NCBI RefSeq assembly: GCF_014230465.1
Contig: NZ_JAAXCY010000016.1
Coordinates: forward strand, 62,001 to 126,000
Direction: 5' to 3'
DNA: 64,000 nucleotides
From: Pseudomonas cremoris
GTDB taxonomy: Bacteria; Pseudomonadota; Gammaproteobacteria; Pseudomonadales; Pseudomonadaceae
Part shown: positions 42,120 through 52,042 of the stretch, piece after piece
Layout: the number at the start of each line of letters is the position of its first letter
How positions within the stretch are numbered: position 1 is the stretch's first letter
Program-made: the position numbers and the translations under genes
Notes under the pieces: model-generated
Seen by the model: only the letters and a program-made list of their open reading frames with translations
Told to the model about the DNA's origin: nothing
The model's database searches: none

Positions 42120-42683
42120 ATGGCAATCCAATCGCGCCTTGGCACGTTGACCGACGCAACCATGGACGACGCGCAGCGCGCGGTGCTCAAGGACATCCTG
42201 GCGGGGCCGCGAGGTAACCTCGACGGGCCTTTCCTGGCGTGGATCCACAGTCCGGAACTGGCCAACCATGCCCAGCGGCTGGGTGCATTCTGCCGTTATG
42301 GCACCCGGCTGGAGTTGCGCCTGACGGAGCTCGCCATCCTGTTTACTGCTGCCTGGTGGCAATCCCAGGCCGAATGGCAGATTCACGCGCCTATCGCGCG
42401 TTCGGCAGGGGTGAGTGATGCGGTGATCGCCGCCCTGCAACAGCAGACGGAACCGCCGTTCACGCAAGAAGACGAACGACTGGTGTACCGGCTGGGCAAG
42501 ACGATGTACGAGACGCGGCGAATCGACGATGCACTTTATGCGCAGGCGATTGAAGCGTTCGGTGAGCCCGCAGTGGTCGAATTGGTGGGGGTTTTTGGCT
42601 ATTACGCGCTGGTGGCGATGACCTTGAATGTGTTCGCTGTAAGGCGTGACACCGACGCCCCCCTGCCTTTTGCAGAACCATAG
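42120..42683 (+). CDS. Carboxymuconolactone decarboxylase-family protein
   Basis: A 187-residue protein related to the CMD/AhpD fold family. The region LRLTELAILFTAAWWQSQAEW corresponds to the conserved helical active-site region, but the CxxC of AhpD-type reductases is absent; a His lies in WQIHAPIA. It is probably a hydrolase or decarboxylase-like enzyme rather than a peroxidase. Co-transcribed with the aminotransferase. It ends shortly before a REP doublet. Confidence 0.75.
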   Translation: MAIQSRLGTLTDATMDDAQRAVLKDILAGPRGNLDGPFLAWIHSPELANHAQRLGAFCRYGTRLELRLTELAILFTAAWWQSQAEWQIHAPIARSAGVSDAVIAALQQQTEPPFTQEDERLVYRLGKTMYETRRIDDALYAQAIEAFGEPAVVELVGVFGYYALVAMTLNVFAVRRDTDAPLPFAEP

Positions 42684-42715
42684 TTACCCGCGCGATATCA
42701 GATACAACTCGGTCG

Positions 42716-42810
42716 AAATGTGGGAGCGGGCTTGCTCGCGAAGGCGGTGAATCAGCTAAATATGCATCGGCTGACACATCGCTTTCGCGAGCAAGCCCGC
42801 TCCCACATTT
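42716..42810. repeat. REP doublet (BIME-like) between convergent genes
   Basis: Arms 42716-42742 and 42784-42810 are perfect inverted copies of 27 bases, separated by 41 bases. The arm matches the single REP at 36204-36230. It lies between the CMD gene and the convergent ABC operon and could act as a transcription stop or mRNA stabiliser. Confidence 0.92.
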
Positions 42811-42824
42811 GAATCTGATCATTC

Positions 42825-44447
42825 TCAGGCAGCGGTGGCGGTGGTTTGCTGGCCAGGGATAGCCGCAATCAATTCGCGGGTGTAGTCGCTGGCCGGGTGG
42901 TTGAAGATACGTTCCACCGTGCCTTGTTCCACCACCTTGCCATTGCGCAGTACCAGCACCTCATGGGCAAAGTTGGCCACCACCGACAGGTCATGGGACA
43001 CCAGCACATACGCAATACCCATGTCCCGTTGCAGCTCTTCGAGCAGGTCGAGGATGTGCGCTTGTACCGACACATCCAGCGCGCTGACCGGTTCATCCAA
43101 CAGCAACAGGTCTGGCTTCAACGCCAAGGCGCGGGCGATGGCCACCCGTTGGCATTGGCCGCCGGACAATTCGCGTGGCAAACGATCGAGGAAACTCACC
43201 GGTAAATGCACACGGCTGATCAACTCCCGCGCTGCGTGTTCAAGGGCGGGGCCCTTGAGCAGGCCGAACGAGACCAGCGGTTCGACAATACTTTCGAACA
43301 CGGTAAAACGCGGGTCGAGCGCGGCGAAGGGGTTTTGCTGCACTAATTGCAGGCGCTGGCGCAGCGGGCGGAAGTCGCGCCAGCTCAGGTGGGTGACGTC
43401 TTGCTGTTCGAACCAGACTTGGCCCTGGGTAGGTTTTTCCAGGCCGAGGGCGATGCGCAGCGCGGTGCTTTTGCCTGAGCCGGACTCACCGACAATCGCC
43501 AGCGTCTGGCCGGGGTATACCTCGAAGTTCAGGTTTTCCAGGGCCACGAACGTGTTGTCTTCACCCTTGACCTTGGGCAGGGCAAAGGTCTTGCCGACGT
43601 TTTTCAGGCTCAGGATCGGTTCTTCCATCGGGTCGATGCGAATCAACGGTTCGCGGCGCTTGGCGAACGTCGGTGCCGCAGCAATCAGCGCCCGGGTGTA
43701 GTCATGCTGCGGCGCAGTGAGGATCTGCCGGGGCGGGCCTTGTTCCACCAGCTCGCCGTGTTGCATCACCAGGATGCGGTCGGCGCGATCGGTGGCCACG
43801 CCCAAGTCATGGGTGATGATCAGCAGTGAAATGCCACGCTCGCTGACCAGGCGCTGCAGGTGATCGAGGATCTTGCGCTGCACCGTCACATCGAGGGCGC
43901 TGGTGGGCTCGTCGGCGATGATCAGCCGCGGGTTGCCGGCCAATGCGATGGCGATCAATACGCGTTGGCGCATGCCGCCGGACAGCTCATGGGGATACTG
44001 GCGAGCGCGCAATACCGGTTTGTCGATGCCCACCTGTTGCAGCAGCTCGACAATATCGGCATCGACGGCGGGGTAGCGCTTGCCCTTGGCCAGGATCAGC
44101 GCTTCAGCAATTTGCTGGCCGATGCGCAGCGTCGGGTTGAGGCTGACCATCGGGTCCTGCGGCACCAGGCCCACGGTACGACCGCGCAGTGCACGCTTCT
44201 GGCGTTCGTTGGCGTGGGTCAGGTCGTTGCCGTCCACCCACAACTGGCCGGCGCTGATCTGCGCCGTGTCCGGCAGCAGGCCGAGAATCGCGTTGGCCAG
44301 GGTGGACTTACCTGAGCCGGACTCGCCGACAATCGCCACCGTTTCACCTCTGGCGATGGCAAACGACAACGCGCGTACCGCGTGATTGACCTGCCCGTTG
44401 GTGCGGTAGCTGACACTGAGTTGGCGAACATCCACTAAAGCGTTCAT
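42825..44447 (-). CDS. Fused DppD/DppF-type ABC ATPase
   Basis: A 540-residue protein with two complete ABC ATPase domains, equivalent to DppD and DppF joined. The first has Walker [17 protein letters not shown], signature ELSGGMRQRVLIAIALAG and Walker [12 protein letters not shown]. The second repeats the set with [33 protein letters not shown] and LLDEPVSALDV. ATG 44447 has GAGGAG upstream and overlaps the permease stop by four bases. It powers the importer encoded upstream. Confidence 0.92.
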   Translation of the reverse strand: MNALVDVRQLSVSYRTNGQVNHAVRALSFAIARGETVAIVGESGSGKSTLANAILGLLPDTAQISAGQLWVDGNDLTHANERQKRALRGRTVGLVPQDPMVSLNPTLRIGQQIAEALILAKGKRYPAVDADIVELLQQVGIDKPVLRARQYPHELSGGMRQRVLIAIALAGNPRLIIADEPTSALDVTVQRKILDHLQRLVSERGISLLIITHDLGVATDRADRILVMQHGELVEQGPPRQILTAPQHDYTRALIAAAPTFAKRREPLIRIDPMEEPILSLKNVGKTFALPKVKGEDNTFVALENLNFEVYPGQTLAIVGESGSGKSTALRIALGLEKPTQGQVWFEQQDVTHLSWRDFRPLRQRLQLVQQNPFAALDPRFTVFESIVEPLVSFGLLKGPALEHAARELISRVHLPVSFLDRLPRELSGGQCQRVAIARALALKPDLLLLDEPVSALDVSVQAHILDLLEELQRDMGIAYVLVSHDLSVVANFAHEVLVLRNGKVVEQGTVERIFNHPASDYTRELIAAIPGQQTTATAA

Positions 44448-45343
44448 CGCGGGTTCTCCTCGAAGGTACGGGCGATATGGTTGAGGCTGAACACCACGGC
44501 CACCAGGAACAAGCCCGGCAGCAGCGACACCCAAGGCGCGGTGATGAGGAAATGGCGGCCGTTGGCGATCAGCGTGCCCCATTCGGCGGCCGGGGGCACA
44601 GCGCCAAAGCCGAGAAAGCTCAGCCCCGCCGTCGCAAGAATCGCGGCGCCGAAATCGAGTGTCGCCAACACCGCCACCGGGCCCCAGGCGTTCGGCAGGA
44701 TGTGCAGCAGCAAGGTACGTCCCCAGCTCGCGCCTCCCAGGCGCGCGGCTTCCACATAGGGCAAGGTCTTGACCCGCAGCACCTCGGCGCGGGTGGTGCG
44801 GGCGAACCCCGGAATAATGCCGACACCCACCGCGATGGCCACCGGCACCGTGCCGAAACCGATGGCGGTGACAATCGCCAAGGCCAACAGCACGCCAGGC
44901 AACGCCAGCAACACGTCGACAAAACGCATGATCACCGAGTCGATACGTCCACCGGCAAACCCCGACAAAATGCCCAGCCCCAGCCCGCCCACCAAGGCAA
45001 TCCCCACCGCCAGCGAGGCCGCGAGCATTGACAGGCTGGCGCCGTAGACCACCCGCGTGAACAGGTCGCGGCCCAGCTCATCGGTGCCGAACCAATGCGT
45101 TAGGTTGGGTGCGCGCAGCTTGTCGACGGGGGAGGTGGCGTAGGGATCGAAGCCCGTCAGCAGGTGCGGTGCCACGGCTGAGGCCAGCGCGAATAACACC
45201 AGCAGCAGGGCCAGGCTGAAACCGGGCCGTCGCAGCAACGGCAGCAGCACTGCCGACGCGCGCTGCAGGCGGCTGCGGCGGCGCCACAAAGGATGACTGG
45301 CCGGGATGGCTTTGCCGTGCAGGTTTTGCTGGAGGATGGTCAT
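44444..45343 (-). CDS. ABC permease, DppC type
   Basis: A 299-residue permease with the DppC layout: cytosolic N-terminus, membrane spans and the EAA-like loop YVEAARLGGASWGRTLLLHILPN. It follows the DppB-like gene by three bases. Forms the channel with that partner. Confidence 0.9.
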   Translation of the reverse strand: MTILQQNLHGKAIPASHPLWRRRSRLQRASAVLLPLLRRPGFSLALLLVLFALASAVAPHLLTGFDPYATSPVDKLRAPNLTHWFGTDELGRDLFTRVVYGASLSMLAASLAVGIALVGGLGLGILSGFAGGRIDSVIMRFVDVLLALPGVLLALAIVTAIGFGTVPVAIAVGVGIIPGFARTTRAEVLRVKTLPYVEAARLGGASWGRTLLLHILPNAWGPVAVLATLDFGAAILATAGLSFLGFGAVPPAAEWGTLIANGRHFLITAPWVSLLPGLFLVAVVFSLNHIARTFEENPR

Positions 45344-45346
45344 GAT

Positions 45347-46297
45347 CTACGACACCTTTGGCGTGTGGGAAATACGCGGGTCGAACCAGGGGTAGAGCAG
45401 GTCGACCAGCAGGTTCACCAGCACAAACGCCGCCGCAGACACGGCGACAATGGCCAGCACCACCGGAATGTCCTGGCGCAGCACCGCTTCTTGGGCGAGA
45501 CGGCCAATACCGGAGCGGGCGAAGATGGTTTCCACCAGCACCGCCCCGGACACCGTGTTGCCCACCTGCAAGCCGATCAGGGTGAGGATCGGCAGCGCAG
45601 CGTTCTTGAACCCGTGCCGCGCCTGCACCTGGCCACGGCTGAGGCCCTTGGCATAGGCGGTGGCGATATAGGACTCCTTCCACACGCCCTGGAAACTGCG
45701 TTGCAGCACCTGGGCGTACACCGCTGCACTTGGAATGGCCAGGGTCACCGCCGGTAGGATCAGGCTTTCAAAGCCCTTGCTGCCGGTCGCCGGAAACCAA
45801 CCCAGGCCAAAGGCGAACACCTGGATCAGCAGCAACCCCATCCAGAATACCGGCACCGAGAAACCCAGGGAGGGCAGGCGGGTCAACGCTTTTTTCAACG
45901 GTTGCCAGCGGATATAGGCGGTCAAATACGCCAGGCCGATACCACCCAGCAGTGACAACACAATGGCCAAGCCGGCTAGCGACAGGGTTTGCGGCAGCCG
46001 CTCCACCAGCAACTCAGCCACTGGGCGGTTCAGCGAAAGCGACTGGCCGAAGTCACCCCGCAACGCGCCCCACAGCAGGTCGAAATATTGTTCGAACACG
46101 CCTTTGTCCAAGCCGTAATAGGCGCGCGCCTTGGCCAGGTCTTCCACCGACAGCGAGTCGGCTTCCATGCCCGAAGCGCTGAGCATCAGCGACAGCGTGT
46201 CACCCGGCAGCAGGTACAGGATGAAGTAGGTGATGCTGTAGGCCCCCCACAACACCACAAGCGCTTGCCCGACCCGACCGATCACATAGCGGCTCAT
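45347..46297 (-). CDS. ABC permease, DppB type
   Basis: A 316-residue permease with about six spans. It has the characteristic long periplasmic region after helix 1 and the loop SYIATAYAKGLSRGQVQARHG. Its start overlaps the binding-protein stop by four bases. Confidence 0.9.
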   Translation of the reverse strand: MSRYVIGRVGQALVVLWGAYSITYFILYLLPGDTLSLMLSASGMEADSLSVEDLAKARAYYGLDKGVFEQYFDLLWGALRGDFGQSLSLNRPVAELLVERLPQTLSLAGLAIVLSLLGGIGLAYLTAYIRWQPLKKALTRLPSLGFSVPVFWMGLLLIQVFAFGLGWFPATGSKGFESLILPAVTLAIPSAAVYAQVLQRSFQGVWKESYIATAYAKGLSRGQVQARHGFKNAALPILTLIGLQVGNTVSGAVLVETIFARSGIGRLAQEAVLRQDIPVVLAIVAVSAAAFVLVNLLVDLLYPWFDPRISHTPKVS

Positions 46298-47922
46298 GGC
46301 GTGCCGATCTCAATATCGCCCAGCAGCGCGAAGCCTTCGGCGGTCCAGCGGAAGTTCTTCACTTTGGCCGAGGTTGCCGCCTGCCACACACGCTCGTAGA
46401 TCGGGAACGCCGAGCTTTCATCGATCAGCAAGTCCTGCAGGTCGCCATACGCCGCTGCGCGTTGCTGGCTTTGGGTGGCGGTGATGCCGGCATCGAACAA
46501 GGCCTTGGCTTTGTCCAGCACCGCAGGCGTGTAGGTGTTGGTTGCGACGGTGGAGCTGTTAGCGCTGCGTGGGTCGAGGATGGTTTGCAGAATGATCGGG
46601 TCGGCGCGGGTCATGTAGTTGATGGTCAGGTCGTAGTTGCCGGCGGAGTTGTTGGCCACCCATTCGGCACGGGTCACCACGCTGAGTTTCAACTCGATGC
46701 CGACTTTGCGCAGCTGGTCCTGGATCAGCACGTCGCCAGCGGTTTCCGCCGGGCTGATGTTGTAGCTCAGGCTCAGGCGCTTGCCGTTTTTCTGCCGGTA
46801 GCCGTCTGCGCCCTTGGCCCAGCCGGCTTGCTCGAGCAATTGCTCGGCACCTGCGGGGTCGTAGGCAAGCTTGTCCGCCTGGCTTTTGAAGTAGGGCGTG
46901 GTCACATCGAACACACCTTGCACCACCGGGAACTCGGCGTTGTACACGGTGCTGGCGTAGCTCTTGCGGTCGATGGATTTCTGCACGGCCAAGCGCACGT
47001 TCTGGTCGGCAAGCACGCGCTCACCACGCGTATTGGGGAACAGGTTCAGCGATGGGCCCGGCAGCGAGCGGCTCTGAATGGTTGCGCCCTTGGACTGGAA
47101 CAGTTTCAAGTCGACTTCCGAGAACGGGTTGCGTGGCCACAGGATGTCGGCCTTGCCTTGCAGGAACAGGCCGTTGCGCACGCTCTCTTCGGGGATGTAG
47201 GTGACGTCTACGGCATCCAGGTGCGCTTCGCCCTGGTTTTTCATATTCGCCGACGCCCAGGCGTAGCCTTTGCGCTTGGTCAGGTGCGCACCGACTTCCG
47301 GGGTGTAGCTCTCCAGTACGAACGGGCCGGTACCGATGATCTTGCCCAGCGAACGCTCCTTGACGGTGAGGGCGTAGGACGCCGGTGCAAGGATCGACAA
47401 GTTGGTCGTGGAAGTGGCTTGCAGGAAGCCGGCGTTAGGTTTGTTGAGCACCAGCTTGACGGTGAAGTCGTCGACCACTTCGGCGTGGTCATAGCCCGCC
47501 AGGTAAGTCGCACCAAAGGTCGCCGGCAACTCGGTGGCCAGGGCCTTGTCACTGTCGAACGCGGTTTTTACTGCCTTGGCATCGAAACGCTCGCCATTGC
47601 TGAACGTCACGTCCTCACGCAGGTGAAAGGTGTAGCTAAGTGCGTCGTCACTCACTTCCCAGCTTTTGGCCAGCCAGGGAATGATCTTGCCGGTGTCCGG
47701 GTCTTGGTCGGTCAGGGATTCGGCGACGTTGCGCAGCAGCACGCGGTGTTCCAGCCAATAGACCTGGAAGGGGTCGATGCTGACCAGGATGGTGTTGTCG
47801 CCGAAGAACGCGATGTTCAAGGTCTTGTTCGCCTGGGTGTCGTTACCCGGAGAACACGCGGCCAGGCTCAAGGCCAGGGCACAAGGGGCCAGCAGACGGC
47901 TCATCAAGTTGGAGGTATTCAA
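46294..47922 (-). CDS. ABC substrate-binding lipoprotein (family 5, DppA/OppA type)
   Basis: A binding protein of about 536-542 residues with a lipobox (LSLAACSPGN), so anchored to the inner membrane. Family 5 features include SLTDQDPDTGKIIPWLAKSW near the N-terminus and the block SYTFHLREDVTFSNGERFDA. The TTG at 47922 has GAGGG seven bases upstream; the ATG at 47904 has no ribosome site but gives a more standard leader. It lies 44 bases behind the TonB receptor gene. Ligands of this family include peptides, nickel chelates and glutathione; the TonB partner suggests a substrate too large for porins. Confidence 0.88.
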   Translation of the reverse strand: MNTSNLMSRLLAPCALALSLAACSPGNDTQANKTLNIAFFGDNTILVSIDPFQVYWLEHRVLLRNVAESLTDQDPDTGKIIPWLAKSWEVSDDALSYTFHLREDVTFSNGERFDAKAVKTAFDSDKALATELPATFGATYLAGYDHAEVVDDFTVKLVLNKPNAGFLQATSTTNLSILAPASYALTVKERSLGKIIGTGPFVLESYTPEVGAHLTKRKGYAWASANMKNQGEAHLDAVDVTYIPEESVRNGLFLQGKADILWPRNPFSEVDLKLFQSKGATIQSRSLPGPSLNLFPNTRGERVLADQNVRLAVQKSIDRKSYASTVYNAEFPVVQGVFDVTTPYFKSQADKLAYDPAGAEQLLEQAGWAKGADGYRQKNGKRLSLSYNISPAETAGDVLIQDQLRKVGIELKLSVVTRAEWVANNSAGNYDLTINYMTRADPIILQTILDPRSANSSTVATNTYTPAVLDKAKALFDAGITATQSQQRAAAYGDLQDLLIDESSAFPIYERVWQAATSAKVKNFRWTAEGFALLGDIEIGTP

Positions 47923-47966
47923 TGGTTTGCCCTCGTATGGCGATTCGGGTGCGTGGGAGGTTGGGA

Positions 47967-50393
47967 TCAGAAGTCGTAGGCCAGCTTGGTGTACCAGTAG
48001 CCGCCGCCGGGGTAGAACGGCGGGTTGCCGTAGGCCGCCAGGCCCAGGTTGCTGTAGACGGCGTGCTTGTCGGGGCGCACGTCGAAGATGTTGGTGCCGC
48101 CGATGCTCACCGTCAGGCTGTCGACGAAGGTGTAGCTGACGTCGAGGTCGGTGATCCATTTGGCGCCAAAGCTGCGGTCGCCGCTGGGGTTGACCGCGAG
48201 GGTCTTGACCGAGCCGTAGCGTGCGGTTTGCAGGTTCACTGCCAGGTCCGAGACCTTCCAGTTGGCCCCCAAAATCCATTTGGTCTTGGGCGAGGCATCG
48301 GTGAGGTCGCCTTCGCGGTCGCGGCCTACCAGGGTCACACCTGAGTTAGCCAATGCTGCCGGGGTATCGCGGCTACCTTCGATGGTCGTTTTGTTCCAGT
48401 TGAAACCCAGGCTCCAGCGCACATCGCCCCAGGCGTCCAGCGGCGTGGTGTGGTCGGCGACCACGTCCAGGCCTTTGGTGCGGGTGTCGAAGGCGTTGGT
48501 GTAGTAGTTGACCCAGGTGCCCGAAGGCACGCCTTGCGCGGTGAGGATCGAGTTGATGGCGCCGTTGCCACGGTCATAGATATTGCTGGTGAGCGCGATT
48601 CGGTCGTCGATGTCGATCAGGTACGCGTCGGCGGTGATGCTGGTACGCGGCGCGGGTTGCCAGGTGAGGCCCAGGCCGAGGTTGCGCGATTTTTCCGGCT
48701 TGAGGTCATCGCCGCCGAGGGCCTTGGCCAGGTTGCTGCCGGATGGGGTCAGGCGCGTCACTGCCGGAACCACGTTGCCGTTGGCGTCGATTGCCACGCG
48801 GTTGTCGGCCACGGTGTAGCCGATCTGGGTCAGCGATGGCGCACGGAAACCGGTGCCCACGGTGCCGCGCACGGCCACGGTGTCGGTCAGCTCATAACGC
48901 GAGTTCACTTTCAGGCCAAAGGTGTTGCCCGAGTCATCGTCGTAATGCTCGATGCGGCCGGCGAGGTCGAGAAACCAGCGCTCGGTCAGGTCAAAGCCCA
49001 GGTCCAGGTAGCCCGCGTAGTTATTGCGGATCAGGCTCACCTCGTCTTCCGGGCGAATCGTCACCGCCGCTTGCGCGCCCGAAGCCGCTGGGTAAGTGCC
49101 GGTGATATACGCCTCGCGGTCACCGGCGAAGGTGCTGAAATGCTCCCAGCGATGTTCCAGCCCGGCCGACACCTGCACCGGCGACGTCAGGTTGAACAGG
49201 CTGTCGTAGCGGCGGGTGAAGTCGAGGTTGTTCACCCATTGCTCAAAGCGAAAGGTTGCCAGGTTGTCGAATTTGGTCGGTGACGCAGTGCCCAGGGACG
49301 GGTTGATGTTCAAGTCGCTGGAGTGGTGCACATTGTTGCGCCCGTAGGTGGTGCTCAGGTCCCAGTTCCAGTCGGCGACCTGGCCCTTTCCGCCGAATAG
49401 CAATTGGTAGTCGCGGTCCTTGATGTTGTTCAGCGGGAAGTAACCGTCGGGGAATACCTCGGGCACCGCCGCCGTGCCGGTGGGCAGGCGGAAGTAGTTG
49501 GCGGCTTCGGCATCGCGCTCGCCGTAGGTGGAGAACGAGTACAGCGTCAGGTCTTGCAGCGGTAGCTCGGCGTTGTAGGCCAGGTTGAAGGCCTTGAGGT
49601 CGGGGTCGCCGTTCTTGATTGCCACGCGGTCCCAGGCCGCTTCCTTTGCCGGGTCATTGAAGGCTCTCACGCTGCTGTCGGCCTTGTCGTTCCACGACGC
49701 GCTGCCACGCTTGCGCGCATCGGCGGAGAGGTGAAAGAAGCCGCCCTGGCCAAGCTCGAATCCCTGGTCACCGGCCACCTTGATGGTTTCGCCCTGGCCG
49801 GAATACAGCTGGCCGTAGCTGGTTTCCAGGTGGCCGCCGCTCTTGGTGTTCTTGAGGATGATGTTGATCACACCGGCCACCGCATCAGAACCGTACTGTG
49901 CGGCAGCGCTGTCTTTGAGCACTTCGATATGGTCCACGGCGCTGACCGGGATCAGGTCGATGTCCACCGCGTTTGCACCGCTGTTGTCGATGGAGCCGCG
50001 CTGGCCGGTGGCGCCGTTGTGGCGACGCTTGCCGTTGACCAGCACCAGCGTATACGCGGGGCCCAGGCTGCGGTTGCTCAACGGGCGCGTCACCGAGTTG
50101 TAGCCGGCGATATTGGTGCCGAAGTTGAACGACGGCAGCAGCTTGGCAATCGCCTCCGAGAGCTCGGCGCGGCCAGTCTTGAGCAACTGGTCACTGTTGA
50201 TCACGTCAATTGGTGCCGGGCTGTCCGCCACTGTGCGCTCCTGGCCACGCAGGCCGGTGGAGATCACGGTGACAGTGTCGAGTTTGGCGTCTTCGGTTGC
50301 TGCATCGGCAAAGGAGGGCGTTACGGCTAGCAGCAGGGAGCTGGTCAAGAATGACAGGTGAAACCTGGTGAAGGGGTAGGTGGTGTCGGGCAT
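47967..50393 (-). CDS. TonB-dependent outer-membrane receptor
   Basis: An 808-residue receptor with a signal peptide ending in SFADAATED. A TonB-box-like segment (LDTVTVIS) and a plug domain follow (KDSAAAQYGSDAVAGVINII is the conserved plug block). The barrel ends in an aromatic C-terminal residue (KLAYDF). The gene leads the operon with the DppABC/DF-like importer. This makes a complete outer- and inner-membrane uptake line for one ligand, which cannot be named from sequence. No sigma/anti-sigma pair is adjacent. Confidence 0.9.
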   Translation of the reverse strand: MPDTTYPFTRFHLSFLTSSLLLAVTPSFADAATEDAKLDTVTVISTGLRGQERTVADSPAPIDVINSDQLLKTGRAELSEAIAKLLPSFNFGTNIAGYNSVTRPLSNRSLGPAYTLVLVNGKRRHNGATGQRGSIDNSGANAVDIDLIPVSAVDHIEVLKDSAAAQYGSDAVAGVINIILKNTKSGGHLETSYGQLYSGQGETIKVAGDQGFELGQGGFFHLSADARKRGSASWNDKADSSVRAFNDPAKEAAWDRVAIKNGDPDLKAFNLAYNAELPLQDLTLYSFSTYGERDAEAANYFRLPTGTAAVPEVFPDGYFPLNNIKDRDYQLLFGGKGQVADWNWDLSTTYGRNNVHHSSDLNINPSLGTASPTKFDNLATFRFEQWVNNLDFTRRYDSLFNLTSPVQVSAGLEHRWEHFSTFAGDREAYITGTYPAASGAQAAVTIRPEDEVSLIRNNYAGYLDLGFDLTERWFLDLAGRIEHYDDDSGNTFGLKVNSRYELTDTVAVRGTVGTGFRAPSLTQIGYTVADNRVAIDANGNVVPAVTRLTPSGSNLAKALGGDDLKPEKSRNLGLGLTWQPAPRTSITADAYLIDIDDRIALTSNIYDRGNGAINSILTAQGVPSGTWVNYYTNAFDTRTKGLDVVADHTTPLDAWGDVRWSLGFNWNKTTIEGSRDTPAALANSGVTLVGRDREGDLTDASPKTKWILGANWKVSDLAVNLQTARYGSVKTLAVNPSGDRSFGAKWITDLDVSYTFVDSLTVSIGGTNIFDVRPDKHAVYSNLGLAAYGNPPFYPGGGYWYTKLAYDF

Positions 50394-50718
50394 ATCGAGA
50401 AGGATCCCTTAAGCCTGGATCAGGCGGCTGGTGGTCGGATGTGCGTCCTCCACCAGGTAAGGGGTCGGTCTGTGATGTGAAGATATTCCTATAAAAAACC
50501 TGAGTGAAAGTCTTTTTTGGAATAAGCTAATTATTATAAATTGTTATCTTATAGGTGCTTAAGATCATCTATTTTTATTTAATGTGCGTGCCACTTCCGT
50601 ATTAATCCCAGGTGCCCAAGCCCTTTCTCTTTGGTCGTGTAGGGCCTCGTTGCGTTGGACGGCGGCGGGCGCGGCTGCAATTCTGCATAGCGCTCCCTCA
50701 CAAACAAGGACGCTCGCC
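50394..50718. other. AT-rich divergent promoter region of the TonB operon
   Basis: A 325-bp gap between the TonB receptor and the small membrane protein. It contains an AT-rich segment 50475-50580 with the inverted words TATTCC (50484-50489) and GGAATA (50519-50524), and CCTATAA (50488-50494) and TTATAGG (50549-50555). These could be binding sites for a starvation regulator. No Fur box of the quality seen at 15026 was found, so iron control is not indicated. Confidence 0.5.
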
Positions 50719-51123
50719 ATGCTCGGTTACTACGCCCACTACAGCCAGTACTACATCACGGTGCTGATGCTCACCACCACGTTGTTTTTTGCCTTGCCGA
50801 TCTTTGTTGCCCCCATCACCTGGGCGCGCCTCATGGGCTGGACGATTCCCGAGCATCAGCATCTGGCGATTTATTTTGGCCGGTGCCTGGGGGCGTTCAT
50901 CCTGGTGATAGAAGTGGCGATGTTGCGCTCAGCCACCACTGGCACCAGCTTCAGTTACGCGTTCGATCTGCTGTTTGTGGTGTTTTCGCTGATGTTTGTC
51001 GTGCATGTGTATGGCGCGCTGAAGCGCATCCAGCCGATTTCGGAAACCTTGGAGATCGGGTTTTGGATGCTGTTGTTTGTGCTCAACACGGTGTTCTATC
51101 CAGGGACATCTATCGTCCTGTAG
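50719..51123 (+). CDS. Small four-helix inner-membrane protein, unknown function
   Basis: A 134-residue protein with about four hydrophobic segments: TVLMLTTTLFFALPIFV, LGAFILVIEVAML, LLFVVFSLMFVVHVYG and GFWMLLFVLNTVF. AAGGA lies upstream of ATG 50719. No family recognised. It is convergent with the LysR gene, whose stop lies eight bases away. No conserved charged motif is obvious. Confidence 0.7.
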   Translation: MLGYYAHYSQYYITVLMLTTTLFFALPIFVAPITWARLMGWTIPEHQHLAIYFGRCLGAFILVIEVAMLRSATTGTSFSYAFDLLFVVFSLMFVVHVYGALKRIQPISETLEIGFWMLLFVLNTVFYPGTSIVL

Positions 51124-51130
51124 GGGCCGC

Positions 51131-52042
51131 TCATTGCAGGAAGAAGTGCTGTTTGATCGACTCCAACAGCAGTGACTTGACCACCTGCAGCGTGCTGTCG
51201 TGTTTGCTGCCGACGCGCATGCCCAGTTCAAGTTCGTAGGACGGCATAGGCACCGGGCAGGGGAAAATCCGCAGCGTGGTGATTTTTTCCATCGCGCGTG
51301 CGGCATGGGTGGGCACGGTTGTGATCAGCGTTGAGCCGATCAGCAAAAACGGTACTGCGGCGAAGTGTGAGGTCGAGGCCTTGACCGTGCGGGTCAGGCC
51401 GACACTGTTCAGGCCTTCGTCGACGATGCCTATATAACCGCCAGAAGACACCAGCAGGTGCGGACGTTGCGCGTAATCCTGCGCTGTTTGCGGAATGGGG
51501 TTGTCGGCATCTGCAACACACAGGTAGTTGCCCCTGCCGAGGCGGATCCTGGTGATCAGTTGCGACGACAGGCCGCCCGCCGAAATCGCGATGTCTATTT
51601 TCTGCCCCATGAGCATGTCTTGTACGACGCCGCTGTGGGTTTGCCGGAAAATGATACGCAGCCCCGGCAGGCGTTCTTCCACGACCGAAAGAATCTGCTG
51701 CCCCAGTGCTATTTCGCTGTCATCCGACAGCCCGATGGTGATGGTGCGGCCCTTCACTTGCTGGCCACCGGATGATAAGGCCAGCGCCAATCTGCAGCGG
51801 TTGATTGCCTCTTCTATCAACGGGTACAGCTCGTTCGCGCGCATGGTTGGCCGCAGGCCGCGGCCGGTTCGCTCAAACAGCGGGTCTGCGTAGATGTCCC
51901 TCAAGCGAGCGAGTGAGGCACTGACGGCCGGCTGGGTGACACCGAGCCTGATAGCCGCACGGCTGGCACCGCCTTCTTCGATCAGGGCAACGAAGACTCT
52001 CAATAGATTGAGGTCGACCGTTTCGATATCAATGTGATTCAT
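51131..52042 (-). CDS. LysR-family regulator
   Basis: A 303-residue LysR regulator. The N-terminal winged helix is LNLLRVFVALIEEGGASRAA followed by GVTQPAVSASLARLRD. A periplasmic-binding-protein-like effector domain follows (residues 95-300). Its target is unclear: no divergent enzyme gene adjoins it, and the next gene in front (52211) is a cell-wall lipoprotein. Confidence 0.9.
   Translation of the reverse strand: MNHIDIETVDLNLLRVFVALIEEGGASRAAIRLGVTQPAVSASLARLRDIYADPLFERTGRGLRPTMRANELYPLIEEAINRCRLALALSSGGQQVKGRTITIGLSDDSEIALGQQILSVVEERLPGLRIIFRQTHSGVVQDMLMGQKIDIAISAGGLSSQLITRIRLGRGNYLCVADADNPIPQTAQDYAQRPHLLVSSGGYIGIVDEGLNSVGLTRTVKASTSHFAAVPFLLIGSTLITTVPTHAARAMEKITTLRIFPCPVPMPSYELELGMRVGSKHDSTLQVVKSLLLESIKQHFFLQ

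Noticed and set aside
46462..47979. A 505-codon plus-strand frame opposite the substrate-binding protein gene
   Set aside because: Antisense shadow of the SBP gene; no ribosome site and no recognisable domain.
50475..50580. Fur box before the TonB receptor
   Set aside because: The AT-rich region has no 19-mer close to the Fur consensus comparable to the site at 15026.
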